Shown here piece after piece: positions 52,075-63,779 of a DNA stretch of 64,000 nt. The DNA comes from Fragum whitleyi. Lineage: Eukaryota > Mollusca > Bivalvia > Cardiida > Cardiidae. Every line of letters begins with the position of its first letter. Positions within the stretch are counted from its first letter, which is position 1. The translations under genes and the position numbers were made by a program. The stretch is taken from assembly GCA_948146395.1 (NCBI GenBank), contig OX411559.1:32796215-32860214 (forward strand), given 5' to 3'. Under the pieces are notes generated by a model. The model was given only the letters and a program-made list of their open reading frames with translations, was not told where the DNA came from and made no database searches.

Positions 52075-52670
52075 TGAAACTGACAAGATGAACGATTTTG
52101 AAATTATTTTGAAATGAAATTCAATGAGTATGTGGGCCGAGTTTTGAGTGAAATAAAAGGGAGGTAATCCAATATCGCTAATTTTGCTCACGATGAACAA
52201 AATTAGCGATATTCAATGCTCCCTTTAATAAGATATGCATAAAGGCTATGTGAATAGTATTTTGTGTCTTCACAAACGGATATTGCGCTTACGAAATTCA
52301 ATTATGACAGTGAAATCGTGATTTTTCTACCGATTTTATTTTGAATGTCGCTGTTAATCTCGTCATTTTTTGTAATTTTGGGGCGATTTTGAATGGTTGG
52401 ATTGAGTGCTTGGAGTGAATAACTGTGGAGCGCTGATTGGGCGATTTAGAAAGGCTTTGATTGGATTGATTTTTGAAGTTCTTATCTGTACAACCACCAT
52501 ATCCTTCCATAGCCTCAAGCTTCTAAAGGTCAGTTTGTAAACGATTATCCGATCTGGCCATTCACAAATGCCGAGTAGGATGTGCCCGGCCACCTGTGAT
52601 CGAACCCGTGGCCCCATGTTTGAAGATTAGGAGTCGGATGAGTTACCAACTGCGCTATGATGGCGACCAC
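52075..52670. repeat. 430-bp MITE followed by minus-strand SINE
   Basis: 52075-52480: MITE ('ctaattttgctcacgatgaa' pairs with 'caaaattagcgatatt'). 52485-52670: reverse SINE with B box 'gtgatcgaacccgtggcccc' and A box 'taccaactgcgctatgatgg'. Confidence 0.7.
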
Positions 52671-52989
52671 TAAAAATCAAGGACTAACGAAGGCGCGGAC
52701 AGTGACAATTCAATCTAAAATAAGCTTTTTCGCCTTTTATCGGAGACAGTTTTCATTAAATAATTCAAACTCGAAGAAATAAATTTTTCAAAATTACATT
52801 TTAATGAAAGTGTTAACTTAATAAACATTGTTGAGCATTTGTTAGCATAACGTCACAGTGATTCCAATTGTCATGTTCCTTTGTGTGAGTTTTTGCTGAT
52901 AGACAGACAGAATAGAACTTGGATTGAAAAACGGACAACACAGTACATATACACCACTCATCCTTAGATTTTCGGTTTCGTTTGATTTA

Positions 52990-53540
52990 TTTTGAATTTA
53001 TCTTCGCTTTCAACAAGTTTTTAATCAGATCGCGGCTGCTAGAGCCCATAAAAACTTAGATTCCTGGTACATAATGCTTCCGCCGCCGCCACCATAGCGC
53101 AGTTGGTTAGGCATAAGACTCCCAATCTGGAAGTCGTGGGTTCGATCCCCGGTGGCGGCATTTATCCTTTCCGACGTTTGTCTCTAACAAACGGGTAGAT
53201 AATCGTAAACCTATGTGAGATAGCAATCGGAGGCCAGGAAAGGGTGTAATGGTAGTACAGGTGAAAGAAATACCAGGAATCCATTGTTAGGTACTCGGAC
53301 CGCCGCGATATAACTGCGAGATTGTTGAAAGCGGCGTTAAACCCATTCAAACAAACAAACAAACAAACATAATACTTCCTCGCAAATACCACGACTCATC
53401 TCAGATAGGTTTACGATTGTCAACCCATTTGCGGGAGACAAAATTCGACAATAATGTGTGCCGACCCTCGGGGATCGAACGTGGTCGTTAACTCATGATT
53501 GAAAGACCGACGGCTTGCCAACTTCGACGGCCCCTTATCT
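52990..53540 (-). repeat. Minus-strand SINE split by a plus-strand SINE
   Basis: The outer reverse SINE ('gctttcaacaagtttttaat' ... 'ctcggggatcgaacgtggtc') is interrupted at 53083-53379 by a fresh plus-strand SINE with an intact tRNA-like head ('ccatagcgcagttggttagg', 'gtgggttcgatccccggtgg'). acataatgcttcc / acataatacttcc is the target duplication. Confidence 0.85.
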
Positions 53541-53714
53541 TTCGAAGCGCGGCAATAAAATCGCACTTCCCATTTGTCCCTTTTTTAGCGGGACCGGTAA
53601 CAAATGAAAAATTTGGTGAAATATAACAGTTTTAACATTTTATAACAATTTTATTTTATAGCTATTCTTATATATACATCAAATAACACATATGCGACTA
53701 GTCGGGCAAAAAAG

Positions 53715-53970
53715 GGACCGTCTGGGTAGAGCGTGAAGTGTTGATCCTAGCCAGACTGCGCGGATGCGCAGGCTTGCTAGGATCAACATTGTAAGCCCTT
53801 AGGTGAATTACTGGAACTACGAATAATCATTCAATCATACCATGAAAAAATCGTTGAAATATGACCTCCCGCGGGTTGACCTCTACCGAAATCCCCTCGC
53901 CTTGGACTATTTACTTCACGGAGTTCCCATATGGTCCTTTTTGCGTGACAGGGGTTCATATGTGCAAACC
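53715..53970. repeat. ccgtctgggtagag repeat
   Basis: 'ctagccagactgcgcggatg' to 'gcaggcttgctaggatcaac' hairpin, then 'tacttcacggagttcccata' and 'gcgtgacaggggttca'. Related to 45955 and 62020. Confidence 0.55.
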
Positions 53971-54159
53971 AATAACAATAAAATGCATCGGAATTTTTCC
54001 ACGCTTCACTGAACAGCAAGTACAGATGTACATAGCGGAGAAATTTAATTGCCAAAAGTATTAAATCGACTTTCAGCGAAAAAAAATAGCATAAGCCAAA
54101 AGCTTGAAAAGTTGAAAACGGTTTAGAACAGAATTAAATTGACACAAATCCTGACCAAA

Positions 54160-54430
54160 TTAGTCCGAATCTCTCACTTAATACCCTATTCATAGAATTC
54201 GAAACACTCTCTCAATTCGTTCAAAAAGTTGATAAATTGTTCAATAGTGAACCCTCTTTCAATATAAGCGCCCGACAATATAATTCAAGACAATATCATT
54301 CAAATCGATCAAACAATTCCGTGATTTTATTGGTTGCCCTTAATTTGAAAGCGCCTGGTTGGTTCCCGAAGACACAAAAATCTTATCATTAAAACGAATC
54401 GGTATTAATTAAATGAATATCTAATATTAT
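54160..54430 (-). repeat. Minus-strand 430-bp MITE, truncated
   Basis: 'aatctctcacttaata' to 'cgattttattggttgccctt' and 'gttcccgaagacacaaaaat' match the right half of the family. Confidence 0.5.
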
Positions 54431-54764
54431 GCTGTAAAACTTAAAAAAAGATCATGCGAATATTTATATTACACAATTGTTATTACACTAGTGGAATGGT
54501 TATACACGAATTGATAAGCTTATAGCGTAAATGCCATATTATTTTCGTTGACATCAATTGGTAAGATGACGTCATTTTACAAACGGCGTCATGGGCCAAA
54601 GTTACGCCAGAAAAATATAAGCATGTGCGTTGATATTTCTAATAATTCGGAATGTGCGTGAGCCAAGAACATTGAGCAGCGCAGACAGCCACATACTGTA
54701 AATGTAAAACAAAGCGGTTGTCTTAAGATACTTCGAGACCTTATCTTTCTACAAAATACAAAGT

Positions 54765-54870
54765 TAAGACTCTGGTCAGACTGTGCGGATGCGGATGCAG
54801 AGGCTGGTCAGAGTCTTTGCTTTGAAAATATTTGAAAATGTTTGAAATGTCACGGAAAGGCTCATATGTA
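54765..54870 (+). repeat. ctggtcagactgtgcgg repeat fragment
   Basis: 'gactctggtcagactgtgcg', 'gaggctggtcagagtctttg', 'aaatgtcacggaaaggctca'. Also at 19185, 24170, 56885 and 58990. Confidence 0.6.
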
Positions 54871-55382
54871 AAAATATTTCAAGAATTTTACACATTCATC
54901 GCAAAAATTCTGGTCATATTATATCAAATTTGTGTGAATTAATAACCAAATTCTTTTAACTCGTCCTTATCTATTATATTACGCCCCCCCCCCTCCCAAA
55001 AAAAAGAGAACGAAAAGAAAGAAAAATAACCGTTGGTCAAATTACACATGAAGCTATCTGACATTTGAGAACACGTTCTTTACCCGTCGGACTTTGCAGA
55101 ATTAGCGTCGTTGCCGTATTCGCGTAGGTTCAAAACCCGGTAGAATAAGAAAATATAGGTTAATAGATTTGTAAAAATAAAGTGTTTCATAAATTTTATT
55201 ATGATCAAAGGCTAAATGTCTGAATGACATAAAAAAAAAGTCACACATTTCTCAGACAACCCTCGTAAATATGCAAATCGGATAACGTTTTACAAAGATT
55301 TCATGGTGTAGAAGCACAGAGCTAGCGAACGGGGATTCGGTATAGCATCGTTGGTTCCCTTACGCTGTACAGGTCATATTTA

Positions 55383-55537
55383 AGGTAGTGGACCCGTTAT
55401 AGTTCCGCAGCGTATCGGGAGTAACGAACTTTAACAGTGTTAACCGAGGATTCCCAATGATTTTCATTCAGAAACCTCGGTCAACATTGTTACAGATCAT
55501 AAGTTCCAAAACTAATACGGGTCCATCAGCTTAAGAT
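55383..55537. repeat. Foldback MITE (taaggtagtggaccc)
   Basis: Third copy: 'aaggtagtggacccgttata' to 'acgggtccatcagctta', centre 'ccgaggattcccaatgattt' with 'cagaaacctcggtcaaca'. Confidence 0.75.
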
Positions 55538-55711
55538 TGAAACTGCGCCACCGTGGCAATTTTTTTTGGATCGGCCGATTACGGCTTTCCGTAGACGACC
55601 TCGTGGTTCTTCGGGATCACGGAATAATACCCTTTTTCGGCGTCAATGTGACGTTTTATTACGTCATTTCTTTCTGCTGGTGGATTTCGGAAGGTTACGA
55701 GCTTTCTGTTA

Positions 55712-55742
55712 AAAGCTTTGCCATGAACCTCGGCTAGGTGCC
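55712..55742 (-). pseudogene. AS3MT: Scrap of a further AS3MT exon 1
   Basis: The 17-base string catgaacctcggctagg here also occurs in exon 1b (about 55900), with further gapped similarity in the following bases. It would encode part of 'LAEVHE'. Only this short piece is visible, so it could be a small local duplication rather than a whole exon copy. Confidence 0.5.
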
Positions 55743-55834
55743 CGATGTCGGACCGGTTTCAAAATTAACGCATCATACACTGCCAATTCTTTAATTATTT
55801 TCTAATATAACTACATTTTCAGAAAGAATTGTAC

Positions 55835-55871
55835 CAACAACAACAACATCATCATCATCAACAACAAACAC
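55835..55871 (+). repeat. (CAA)n/(CAT)n microsatellite
   Basis: Runs of caacaacaacaac, atcatcatcatcaac immediately past the exon 1b donor on the intron side. Confidence 0.8.
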
Positions 55872-55882
55872 ACAAAGCTTAC

Positions 55883-56052
55883 TTGTTACAAACTTCCTCA
55901 TGAACCTCGGCTAGGGCTGCCTTGATGTCCCACGTGACGGGGTTGCCGGTCGAGACGCAGGCTTGAGTCTTCAAATCGGCAGTTTTCTGAACTTGTTTAC
56001 CATAATAATCCTTCACATTATCCAAAATTTCCGTAGATCCCGTGTTTGACAT
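55883..56052 (-). CDS. AS3MT: AS3MT alternative first exon 1b (or relic of a tandem copy)
   Basis: ATG at 56052; encodes 'MSNTGSTEILDNVKDYYGKQ' to 'HEEVCN' plus two bases, exactly 170 nt like exon 1a, with a good GTAAGC donor in the same phase. Joining it to exon 2 gives 'HEEVCNKYYGCGL', an intact enzyme N-terminus, and Cys32 is present. No second set of exons 2-8 was seen between it and exon 1a. So it is either an alternative first exon of the same gene, 4.4 kb upstream, or the orphan 5' end of a lost tandem duplicate. Confidence 0.8.
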
Positions 56053-56717
56053 GATTAAACTTTAGTCACGGCTTGATAAAGGTGAGTGTTAAAGATTTAG
56101 GGCACGAAAGGGCACGTGAACTTTCGATGATGATTAGGAGATGAATCTTACAATGTCTCATTGATAATTCGACGTTGACTTTTGTTATAGTCGTTAGTTT
56201 TTCACCTGGTAGGGCGTTGTTCAACCGTGACGTAATTTCGCGAGTTTGCTTTACAATATTATACTTTTTCATGCACTGATTCCTATTGAAAGTTTGTTGG
56301 AAATACTTATAATTGTTAACAGTTTAGATAATAACAGTATCAAATTTCCAAAAGGAAACTAACGTTTGACAAAAGTGAATAAATTTGGGGCTGCGATCAT
56401 ATTTTAATTGAATAGGCGTAGTTTAAGTAATAATTCAAGCCGAAGTTACGAGGTTTTGGTGACCCAGCGACGCTTCAACTTGTAAATATAGATATGTCGA
56501 CTATATAAGAAGTGAGTATGCATACATTTCAAATAATATCCGAACTAGCTACTTTACCTTTAACTTAAAATGCAAGTAGCAATTAGACTACGCCATTTCA
56601 ATCAAAATATTATCGTCGGAGCTCAGCTGTACAGTGTGTTTGTAGGAAGAAAACATGGTGGGTGCTGCCTGGACGAAGTGAAAAGGGTACTGGAAAAGCG
56701 AGGATTATCCAACATTA

Positions 56718-56885
56718 GATATGAATTATTGTGCACCGTGAATACCATTTGAGATTGTGCAAAACATTTCCAACATTTTCGCAAGTGCCTAAAACGAAGA
56801 TATGAATTATTGTGCACCGTGAATGCCATTTGAGATTGTGAAAAACATTTCCAACATTTTCGCAAGTGCCTAAAACGAAGACATT
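56718..56885 (+). repeat. Two tandem copies of an about 81-bp unit
   Basis: 'atatgaattattgtgcaccg' to 'gcaagtgcctaaaacgaaga' occurs twice with few differences. A 111-codon minus frame over it is a by-product. Confidence 0.85.
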
Positions 56886-57654
56886 CGCGCAGTCTGACCA
56901 GAGTCTTCGCAATGTGCTCTATAGAATAATTAGACTGGTGAACGAAAACGTTCACCAAAAATGGGTCTCAGCTGCTTTACGGGCTCTCATTAACTCATAA
57001 TTATTGCATTTAGTAGTTATATAGGCAGCATTATATCTTTACATATGAAATCTTTGGAAATGTCACGCACATGCTCATTAATAATTACCGAAAACATCAC
57101 AGATAGATTTAGTCTCATAGAGCATAATTGCGGATCCTATTATCCTATATCGCTTATCTGAGTGGAATATGTGAGTACTATATTTATATAAGAATAAAAG
57201 CACTGAAAGTCCTGAAGGTGACCGTTTCTGGGGGGATTGTGGTTAAAATAACGAGATGAAAAAGGAAACTATCCATGTGACAATCTTTTGTTAAGCCTAT
57301 GATTACGGTTCACCATTCGAATGGAATATGGTATTAACACCATTTTTTTTATTATTATTTATCACTCATTCTTTTGAATATATATTACCCGACACGCAAA
57401 AAAGTGACCACCGAAAAAGAATTTTAAAAATAGATTGTTTCCAGGATCGGTCAACCAGAGTTCAAATTTTCAAAAATCTTTCTCGCAATACCGATATCGT
57501 TCCTTTTTGAATGGCGGGTCACACAATCAATCAGGACCCCCGATCCTCTTTTTGTTTCAAGTGTGTACTTCATATGTAATTTGAAATACTCTAAGTTTAA
57601 AAGTAGCTTAGAATGTGCTTATAAGTATTAATGATAAATTAGTAAATTTAACGT

Positions 57655-57688
<34 letters not shown>

Positions 57689-57689
57689 A
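57655..57689 (+). repeat. (CAA)n microsatellite
   Basis: About eleven uninterrupted caa units. Confidence 0.9.
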
Positions 57690-57849
57690 AATGGTGCATT
57701 TACATTGAAAATTGCCGAACTTGGGTCGAAACTTTTTAAATGTATCATATGCATGTTTTTATTTGTAAAGTTGCCTTTTTCGTCTCGTTATTTTTACCAC
57801 AATGCAACCCGAAACGTCCACCTTCAATACTTTCATGGCTTTGATTTCT

Positions 57850-57965
57850 GGGTTTGGCGTTCTGGATGTCAAAACGTTGCAAATAGTTTGCCAATTATTC
57901 ACCGCTTTGCACTCAAGTGCACGTGCAAAGCGGGAATTAATTTGCAATTTTCGCACTTTTAAGCG
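57850..57965. repeat. Palindromic hairpin repeat, diverged
   Basis: 'gcaaatagtttgccaattat' facing 'aattaatttgcaattttcgc' around 'tgcactcaagtgcacgtgca'. Confidence 0.6.
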
Positions 57966-58044
57966 GAAAGCTAACAAGCTGAATATTGATTTTTTAAATG
58001 GACGTCAAAATATTTTCAAATGACAAACAGGTTACTTCCCTTTC

Positions 58045-58160
58045 CTTTCAACCAAACAACAAACCGACAAACCAACCAGCCAGCCAGCCGACAAGCGAGC
58101 CCGCTATTAACCAGTCAAGTCAGCCAGTCAGTTGGTCGGTCAATTAGACAGCCAGTTAGT
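58045..58160 (+). repeat. Low-complexity ccag/caaac-rich tract
   Basis: ccaaccagccagccagccg, cagtcaagtcagccagtcag: simple-sequence drift from a tetranucleotide repeat. A second simple tract, 13 G, lies at 58836-58848. Confidence 0.7.
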
Positions 58161-59029
58161 AAACAATCAATCACTCAGTCAAATTTTCGGCCCAAATGAT
58201 TGTCATTTTATTCTTTAGACATCATACTTATTAACTAAATGGCTAGTGTTTGAAGAATGTAACCTTTTTCATCGGTCACTTAGCCTGTCCTTGATTTGAG
58301 TAGCGGTTTGTGAAAAAAGTTATGTACATGTATTCAATGTTCTCGAAAGCGAATTATGTAACCAGCCTTGCGTTCAGGCTGACAAAACAGTCTGCGAGAT
58401 TAGCTGATTACAATCCCTTACGATATCATCTCATATTCCGACTTTATTTTATAGATTATAATACATGACTTGTAGAAAAGCCTCCAGTGTGATTCAATCG
58501 CATGTGATATCAATGCTAAGAGAAAAACCTGGGCCTGAATTCTGACATAATATTTTTGCTGAATTTCAAGTCAGTCTATAAATGAGATCCCTCTCGCAAA
58601 TAAAGTATTGAGCCACCAGGATGCAAAAACACGTACAAACGTTTAAAAAGCTACGATGGTTGATCCATAAGTTCGTAAAATGGGTTTTAAAACTAAATGA
58701 AAGTTGGCAATGAAAATAAAAAATAAATATTCATTTAATGCAACATCTGTGTAATAAATGTGGAAATTTTCGAATGATTAAGTTTGATAGCGGCTGTTAA
58801 GTGACTAATTTAAAGCATATATCCGACGCGTAGGCGGGGGGGGGGGGGGAGAAAAAACGTCAAAATATTAATGCAACGTCATTATTCACTCTTTTCTCCG
58901 TTTGCTCCCATGCCTTTCTGTGGCTGGGATACCAAAGTATCCACATTCCATTTGGAATCAAATTTATTTATAATTGAGCCTGTGTGTGAGATTTCAGAAC
59001 GTGCGAAGCAAAGACTCTGACAAGCCTAT

Positions 59030-59545
59030 GCATCCGCAGGTTTGAGTCTTTAAATCCGATGTTTTCTGTACCTGTTTACATAGAGGATATTAAATGAGTG
59101 GTCATGGAATACCGAATTTATTAAACGAATAATCTATAAACAGATAAGAACGAGGCTGCGCCGAGTTTTTATCTGTTTTAGATGACGCGTTTAATAAATT
59201 CTGTAATTTATGAGCACAAATTTTATATTCTGTTTATAATATGACCCGAATTTTAGCGAAAAATCGTCAAAATTCTTGATATTCAACGTTTCAATTTCCG
59301 CGAAATTTATAGCGCCGTTTCAAAATGACGTCACAAAACATAGATTATGACGTCATTTTCGTGGTTACAATGTAGCGTTACTGTTCGTTCTGAGCTCATT
59401 TGCATAGTTATTCCACTAGTATAATAACACCCGTGTAATATCAAAAATATTCAACGGGATTATTTCACTTCGACAACGTCAGTTATATTATAATATAATA
59501 ATCCTTCACGTTATCCAAAATATCCACAGATCCCGTGTTTGACAC
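59030..59545 (-). pseudogene. AS3MT: Third AS3MT first-exon copy, broken by an inserted repeat
   Basis: On the minus strand 59545-59495 reads as SNTGSVDILDNVKDYY after the initiator, and 59082-59030 as GKQVQKTSDLKTQTC, both closest to exon 1b. The start codon position reads GTG instead of ATG, about 0.41 kb of repeat (59083-59494) sits in the middle, and the sequence after the Cys codon is replaced by another repeat. A dead copy of exon 1. Confidence 0.85.
59083..59494. mobile_element. MITE inserted in AS3MT exon-1 relic
   Basis: Begins 'atagaggatattaaatgagt' and ends near 'cagttatattataat'. It contains a long imperfect hairpin (gaatttattaaacg ... cgtttaataaattc). It matches, over its whole length, the split copy at about 33395-33570 plus 34775-34900. 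The junctions fall between 'gtttac' and 'ataataatcc' of the exon. Confidence 0.75.
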
Positions 59546-59549
59546 TAAA

Positions 59550-62500
59550 AAAATTTGGTCAGAGTTTTCACTGTGCATTTAGTAGGTAGATAAGGTCTCA
59601 AAGTATCTGTAGACCATCCGGTTTTATATACAGTATGTAGCTGTCTACGCTACTCAATGCACACCCCTCACGAACATTTCAAATTGTTTAAAATGTCACG
59701 CACAGGCTTATTTTCTATATGAATAGTATTTCTAGCCCTTTGAAGACGCAGATGCAGGACCTTGGAAAAAATGAGAATTATTTGAGACGACTACGTTTGT
59801 TGAAACTTCATTAGACCATTCTTATTTCTCCTTTATAACCTGACCCTCTTACCATCTGTGAGATAACTTAAGAAAAAAATCTTTTTTTCGTATACTTATA
59901 TATTTGTAAGACATCTGAAATGTGTTGGTTAGTTGAGTAACTCATTATCATGGCGGAATTCGAAAAATAAACGGATCCATCTTTTGGTGTTGACGTCAGG
60001 TCAATATTCTCTCGAATATTCAGTATCATTCAAATTACTCTGCATTAGTAAAAAAAACTTCCAAAACAATGTTTGAAAAAAGGCAATCGTTTACTTTTTT
60101 GCGTCTACCAAGAAATTTCAATTTAAGATTACAAACACTTGCAGAATATTTGATTAACAATATTTTCAATATCTTTAACGCCACCCTCCTGCCCCGCCCA
60201 AGCATACACATGTTTCTGTGGTAACGGATTTAAGACTGCCAAATATAATTTTGCAAAAGTGATAACATACGAGTATATATGCTCTTAGTAAATACTAAAC
60301 TGCACACTCAACAAATTATTACTGAATAAGCTGCTTACACGAAAGTAATATTGCTATTATACGAATTTCTGGGCCATCCCTCGTACGTCTCCCGTCCGTT
60401 TACGTGCAATGCGACGTACCATTTTTAGCCTGGTTTTGCAGGCCATAGGAAACAACCCTGTATCCTGGAAATTGTCTAGGAAAAAGATAATCGAGTCAAA
60501 AACCGAACAACGTGTGTACTACGTAGCTTTTTTGTGCTCACGCGCGTGCAAAAAAATAGGTATACGTCATCTATTTTTGTGCTACACGAAGTGTTTTGTG
60601 TGCTCAACGCAGCGCTTGCATATCTCTACGCCGTGCTAAAATCAAAGTACTAAAAGTGCTGAAGGCGAGGGAACTTAATAGACGAAGTAATACACGAGGT
60701 CAATTTTACCTTGATTATTCATATTGTCCTTATCATGTTTACCAGATATTTTCTTACTTACCACTGCCAAAGTCACTGCTGTGTTAAAGATACATATCTA
60801 TTATATTTGATCTTGACGGATGACCTTGCTAATAGGGAAAAGAAGAAAATGCTCTTAACTAACACTTTCTCCTTTCTCCCTGATATTGTCTACCCTTTCT
60901 GCTACAACTTTTACTAATTTGCCCACATATTGTACCTAATTTGCAACCCTTTACAATTTTGATCTGTCTAAAAAAATTGTCTCGTAATGGATTAATCTAA
61001 ATTAGAAAAACTTAAAAAGCCTTGTCCCATCCTCAAACAGACGACACAATTTTAGACTGGGCCTACTTGGAACAGGTTGTAGACAATCAATCAACATGAG
61101 TGTAATTTTATATATATATATATAACTAGGGTAGAAGTTGAAAAAAATGGGATATGGGTAAAGGGTGGACCATATTGTGGGAAAGGAGAAATTGATCCTA
61201 CCAATTTCTTGTGTTCCCACAGTAAAATACAACTTCCTTATGGAATTCAATTCAATGTAAAAGAAAGAGCCGACGAGCTTATGCCCCTAGAAAATCAGCA
61301 TTACTACGATTGTTGCACGGAATTATCGAATGGATAATTTAGACTGACTAGTAGCAAACCAATCGACTCAACTAAAATTATAAAAACGCGAGTTGCGACT
61401 GTCTTCAAAAGGGGTATCGGGCGTAGTAACCTATACCTTAGTTCTTTTTGGTAGACTCAGCGCGATATAGTGAACATACCGTTCGACATTTTTTTCCTTT
61501 GAAGTGAGTTCGGAATGTGGCTTACGAACCATATAGGTAAATGGAACCCTTGCTTTCCGTCGCCTAAAAAGCCTTGCTTAAAAGATTCGAAATTGCAGTG
61601 TATGCCTTCAAATGTCACCTTACCTCTTTATACACCAGGCCTCAGCGCTTTTAGCGCTTTGATTGAAGATGTTTTCCGAAAGCTTTTACCTCAAACGCAT
61701 GTTTTTACAGACTGTGTGGATTATTCAGGCTGACCCAGGTTCTACACAATTCGCTGCTGATAATTTTTTTCTGATTCTTGAGTGTTCATTCTACCTTTAT
61801 GTGTAATCACTTAAAAGAAACGATTTCTGATTGATTCACAAATTTTTATTAGACTATCAATTTAAGCAGTCACCAGATGGTCCATTTTCGAGTGACGCGT
61901 CACATTTTCAAAATTTCTCTTACAGAAAGAATAATCATATCAACATGAGGTCGCTTTTATTTATTTATTTTTTTTATTCAGAAAGAATAATCATTCTAAA
62001 GTCAAACATTGAGCCAAGAACGAAAAGTTTAGATCCTAGTCAGTCTGCACAGTCCGTGCAGACTGACAGGTCCGTGCAGACTGACTAGGGTCGACCCTTA
62101 ACGCGCTACCCATACGGTCCCTTTACGCCTGGGTTCACAAATGTATGACCTTGTTACCTATCCCTACAAAATCCCTTGACCCTAGCTATATTTGAAGGTC
62201 AGAGTTACTAAATTCGGATACAAATTTGCTCCCAAAAGTCTTGGTTTTTTGTATTACGATGAATTAACATTATTTAGACATTATGGGTAGCAGGTGGATT
62301 GAAACGAAGCGGACGAATCGAAATAATATATTTACGCCCGAATTCGATCAACCAACTTTTGAAATTGTAATCGTAACTTGATATTGGAACTATCAGGAAA
62401 GAATTGTTTAAAGAAGCGTTTCTTACCGGCACATATAAATCATTGCTCGAAAATAAAAGAAATTGAGGAAAGGTCAAATCGGAAAAAATAAAATAGATGA

Positions 62501-63205
62501 AAAAATATTTATATATAAGATGAAAAAGTTGGTTTAAAATAAACCCCGAAAGACTTTAAGATTGCCATTTGCGTTTGAGATGAAAACTTTTTCCAGAATG
62601 TTTTAAAAATAGTAATTAATTTTCCTGTAAATCAGAGGACTATTTCATTTTTTTTGCAAACAGATGATTCTAAATAGGATTAAAAGACAGAATCCTTGGT
62701 TGCAACGATAACGGTCTAGACTAAAGAAGGGACTCGCTTGTTTTATAACGAATTTAATGTAAAATACGATCACACCCGTGGCCTCAGTTTAAAATCTCAT
62801 GTGTGCATTTCCGTTTATTTATCTTCGCTGCCGTAGCATATGCTCATATGAGCGACGCTTATAGAAGATGGTTAGTTGTTACGGTGGGTAGTACAAGGAT
62901 ACGTGATGAAACTACTTCTGAGATCCGCCATTGTGCTTTAACGCCCTCGATGTAAAGCAACGTCACACGGGGCATCAATTGTATGCCTAATCCGAAAGAC
63001 ATTTGGCCTGTTAGTGTGCCAACCCGGGAATGGAACCCATGACATTCAAAGTCAGGTGTTACCGATGACTCGATGACATCAGACAAAATGGCGTTTGCCC
63101 TTGAAACTTTGAGTGAAAACATTCGACGTCGCTAACGCTACTCGTTTAAGTCTCTGGTGTGATACCATCTTATCCTTATATAAATATCTTTAGACTTTTA
63201 AATAA
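59550..63205. other. No gene recognised
   Basis: AT-rich sequence with scattered short frames, none with a family match. 61170-61225 is a micro-hairpin. 62020-62150 holds a hairpin of 'gcagactgac/gtcagtctgc' words plus 'acccatacggtccctttacg'. 59685-59720 is a fragment of the tgtcacgcacaggctta repeat. Confidence 0.4.
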
Positions 63206-63214
63206 TGGCTGAAA

Positions 63215-63275
63215 TCTTAATTTTTGAGAATGATTCGTCATTCTCAAAAATTAATATTTTCAGCCGTTATTTCTG
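63215..63275. repeat. Hairpin (tggctgaaatcttaattttt)
   Basis: 'aatttttgagaatgattcgt' region: 'cttaatttttgagaatga' pairs with 'tcattctcaaaaattaat'; the arms extend to 'aatggctgaaa/tttcagccgtt'. Confidence 0.8.
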
Positions 63276-63404
63276 TAAAAGATATGAATCTTAAGAAAGA
63301 GTCGGGTTTTTTTCCGCGCTAGTTTTTCTTACACTGTTTCCGCCTAACAAAATGCACAATTTTGTTACATACCCATCCGCCTAACATACATCCGAGGTCT
63401 GTTG

Positions 63405-63550
63405 CAATTTACGGAAATTGCAGAGTGATGTTCCGAATGGTGTTACCGACTGAGCACTCGGGAACCCTCGGCGATTCTACGGAATAGAGGTACTTTCCAG
63501 TTTACGGAAATTGCCGAGTGATGTTCCGAATGGTGTTACCGTCTGAGCTA
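63405..63550 (+). repeat. Two direct copies of a 45-bp unit about 91 bp apart
   Basis: 'tttacggaaattgc' followed by 'gagtgatgttccgaatggtg' and 'ttaccg.ctgagc' at 63408 and again at 63499. Confidence 0.75.
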
Positions 63551-63779
63551 ATTGGACTGACGTTAATGTCTCATCAGAAAGAAATTTGGTTTAATATTGT
63601 TTGTCGGGTCGAGTCAGTGTCTCGACCGCAACGTTTTGGTCATATTGTAAGGGTCGAAACTTTTCGCGCCTTACTGTTTTTATGAATCGAGTATTTTCGT
63701 TCTTTGTTCCAATAAAGAATGTTTGAAAAGGTTCCTCCGATTGAACTCTATCGAGGCTGATATATTTTTCAAATATTTG

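Noticed and set aside
49700..55880. Searched for a second set of AS3MT exons 2-8 belonging to exon 1b
   Set aside because: None seen between exons 1b and 2 apart from exon 1a, so a complete second gene in this interval is not supported.
56623..56958. 111-codon open frame with repeated 'FVLGTCENVGNV'-like peptide
   Set aside because: Product of an 81-bp tandem duplication; no start context or family match.
60409..60639. 76-codon open frame on the plus strand
   Set aside because: Less AT-rich than its surroundings, but no recognisable domain and no splice partners seen.
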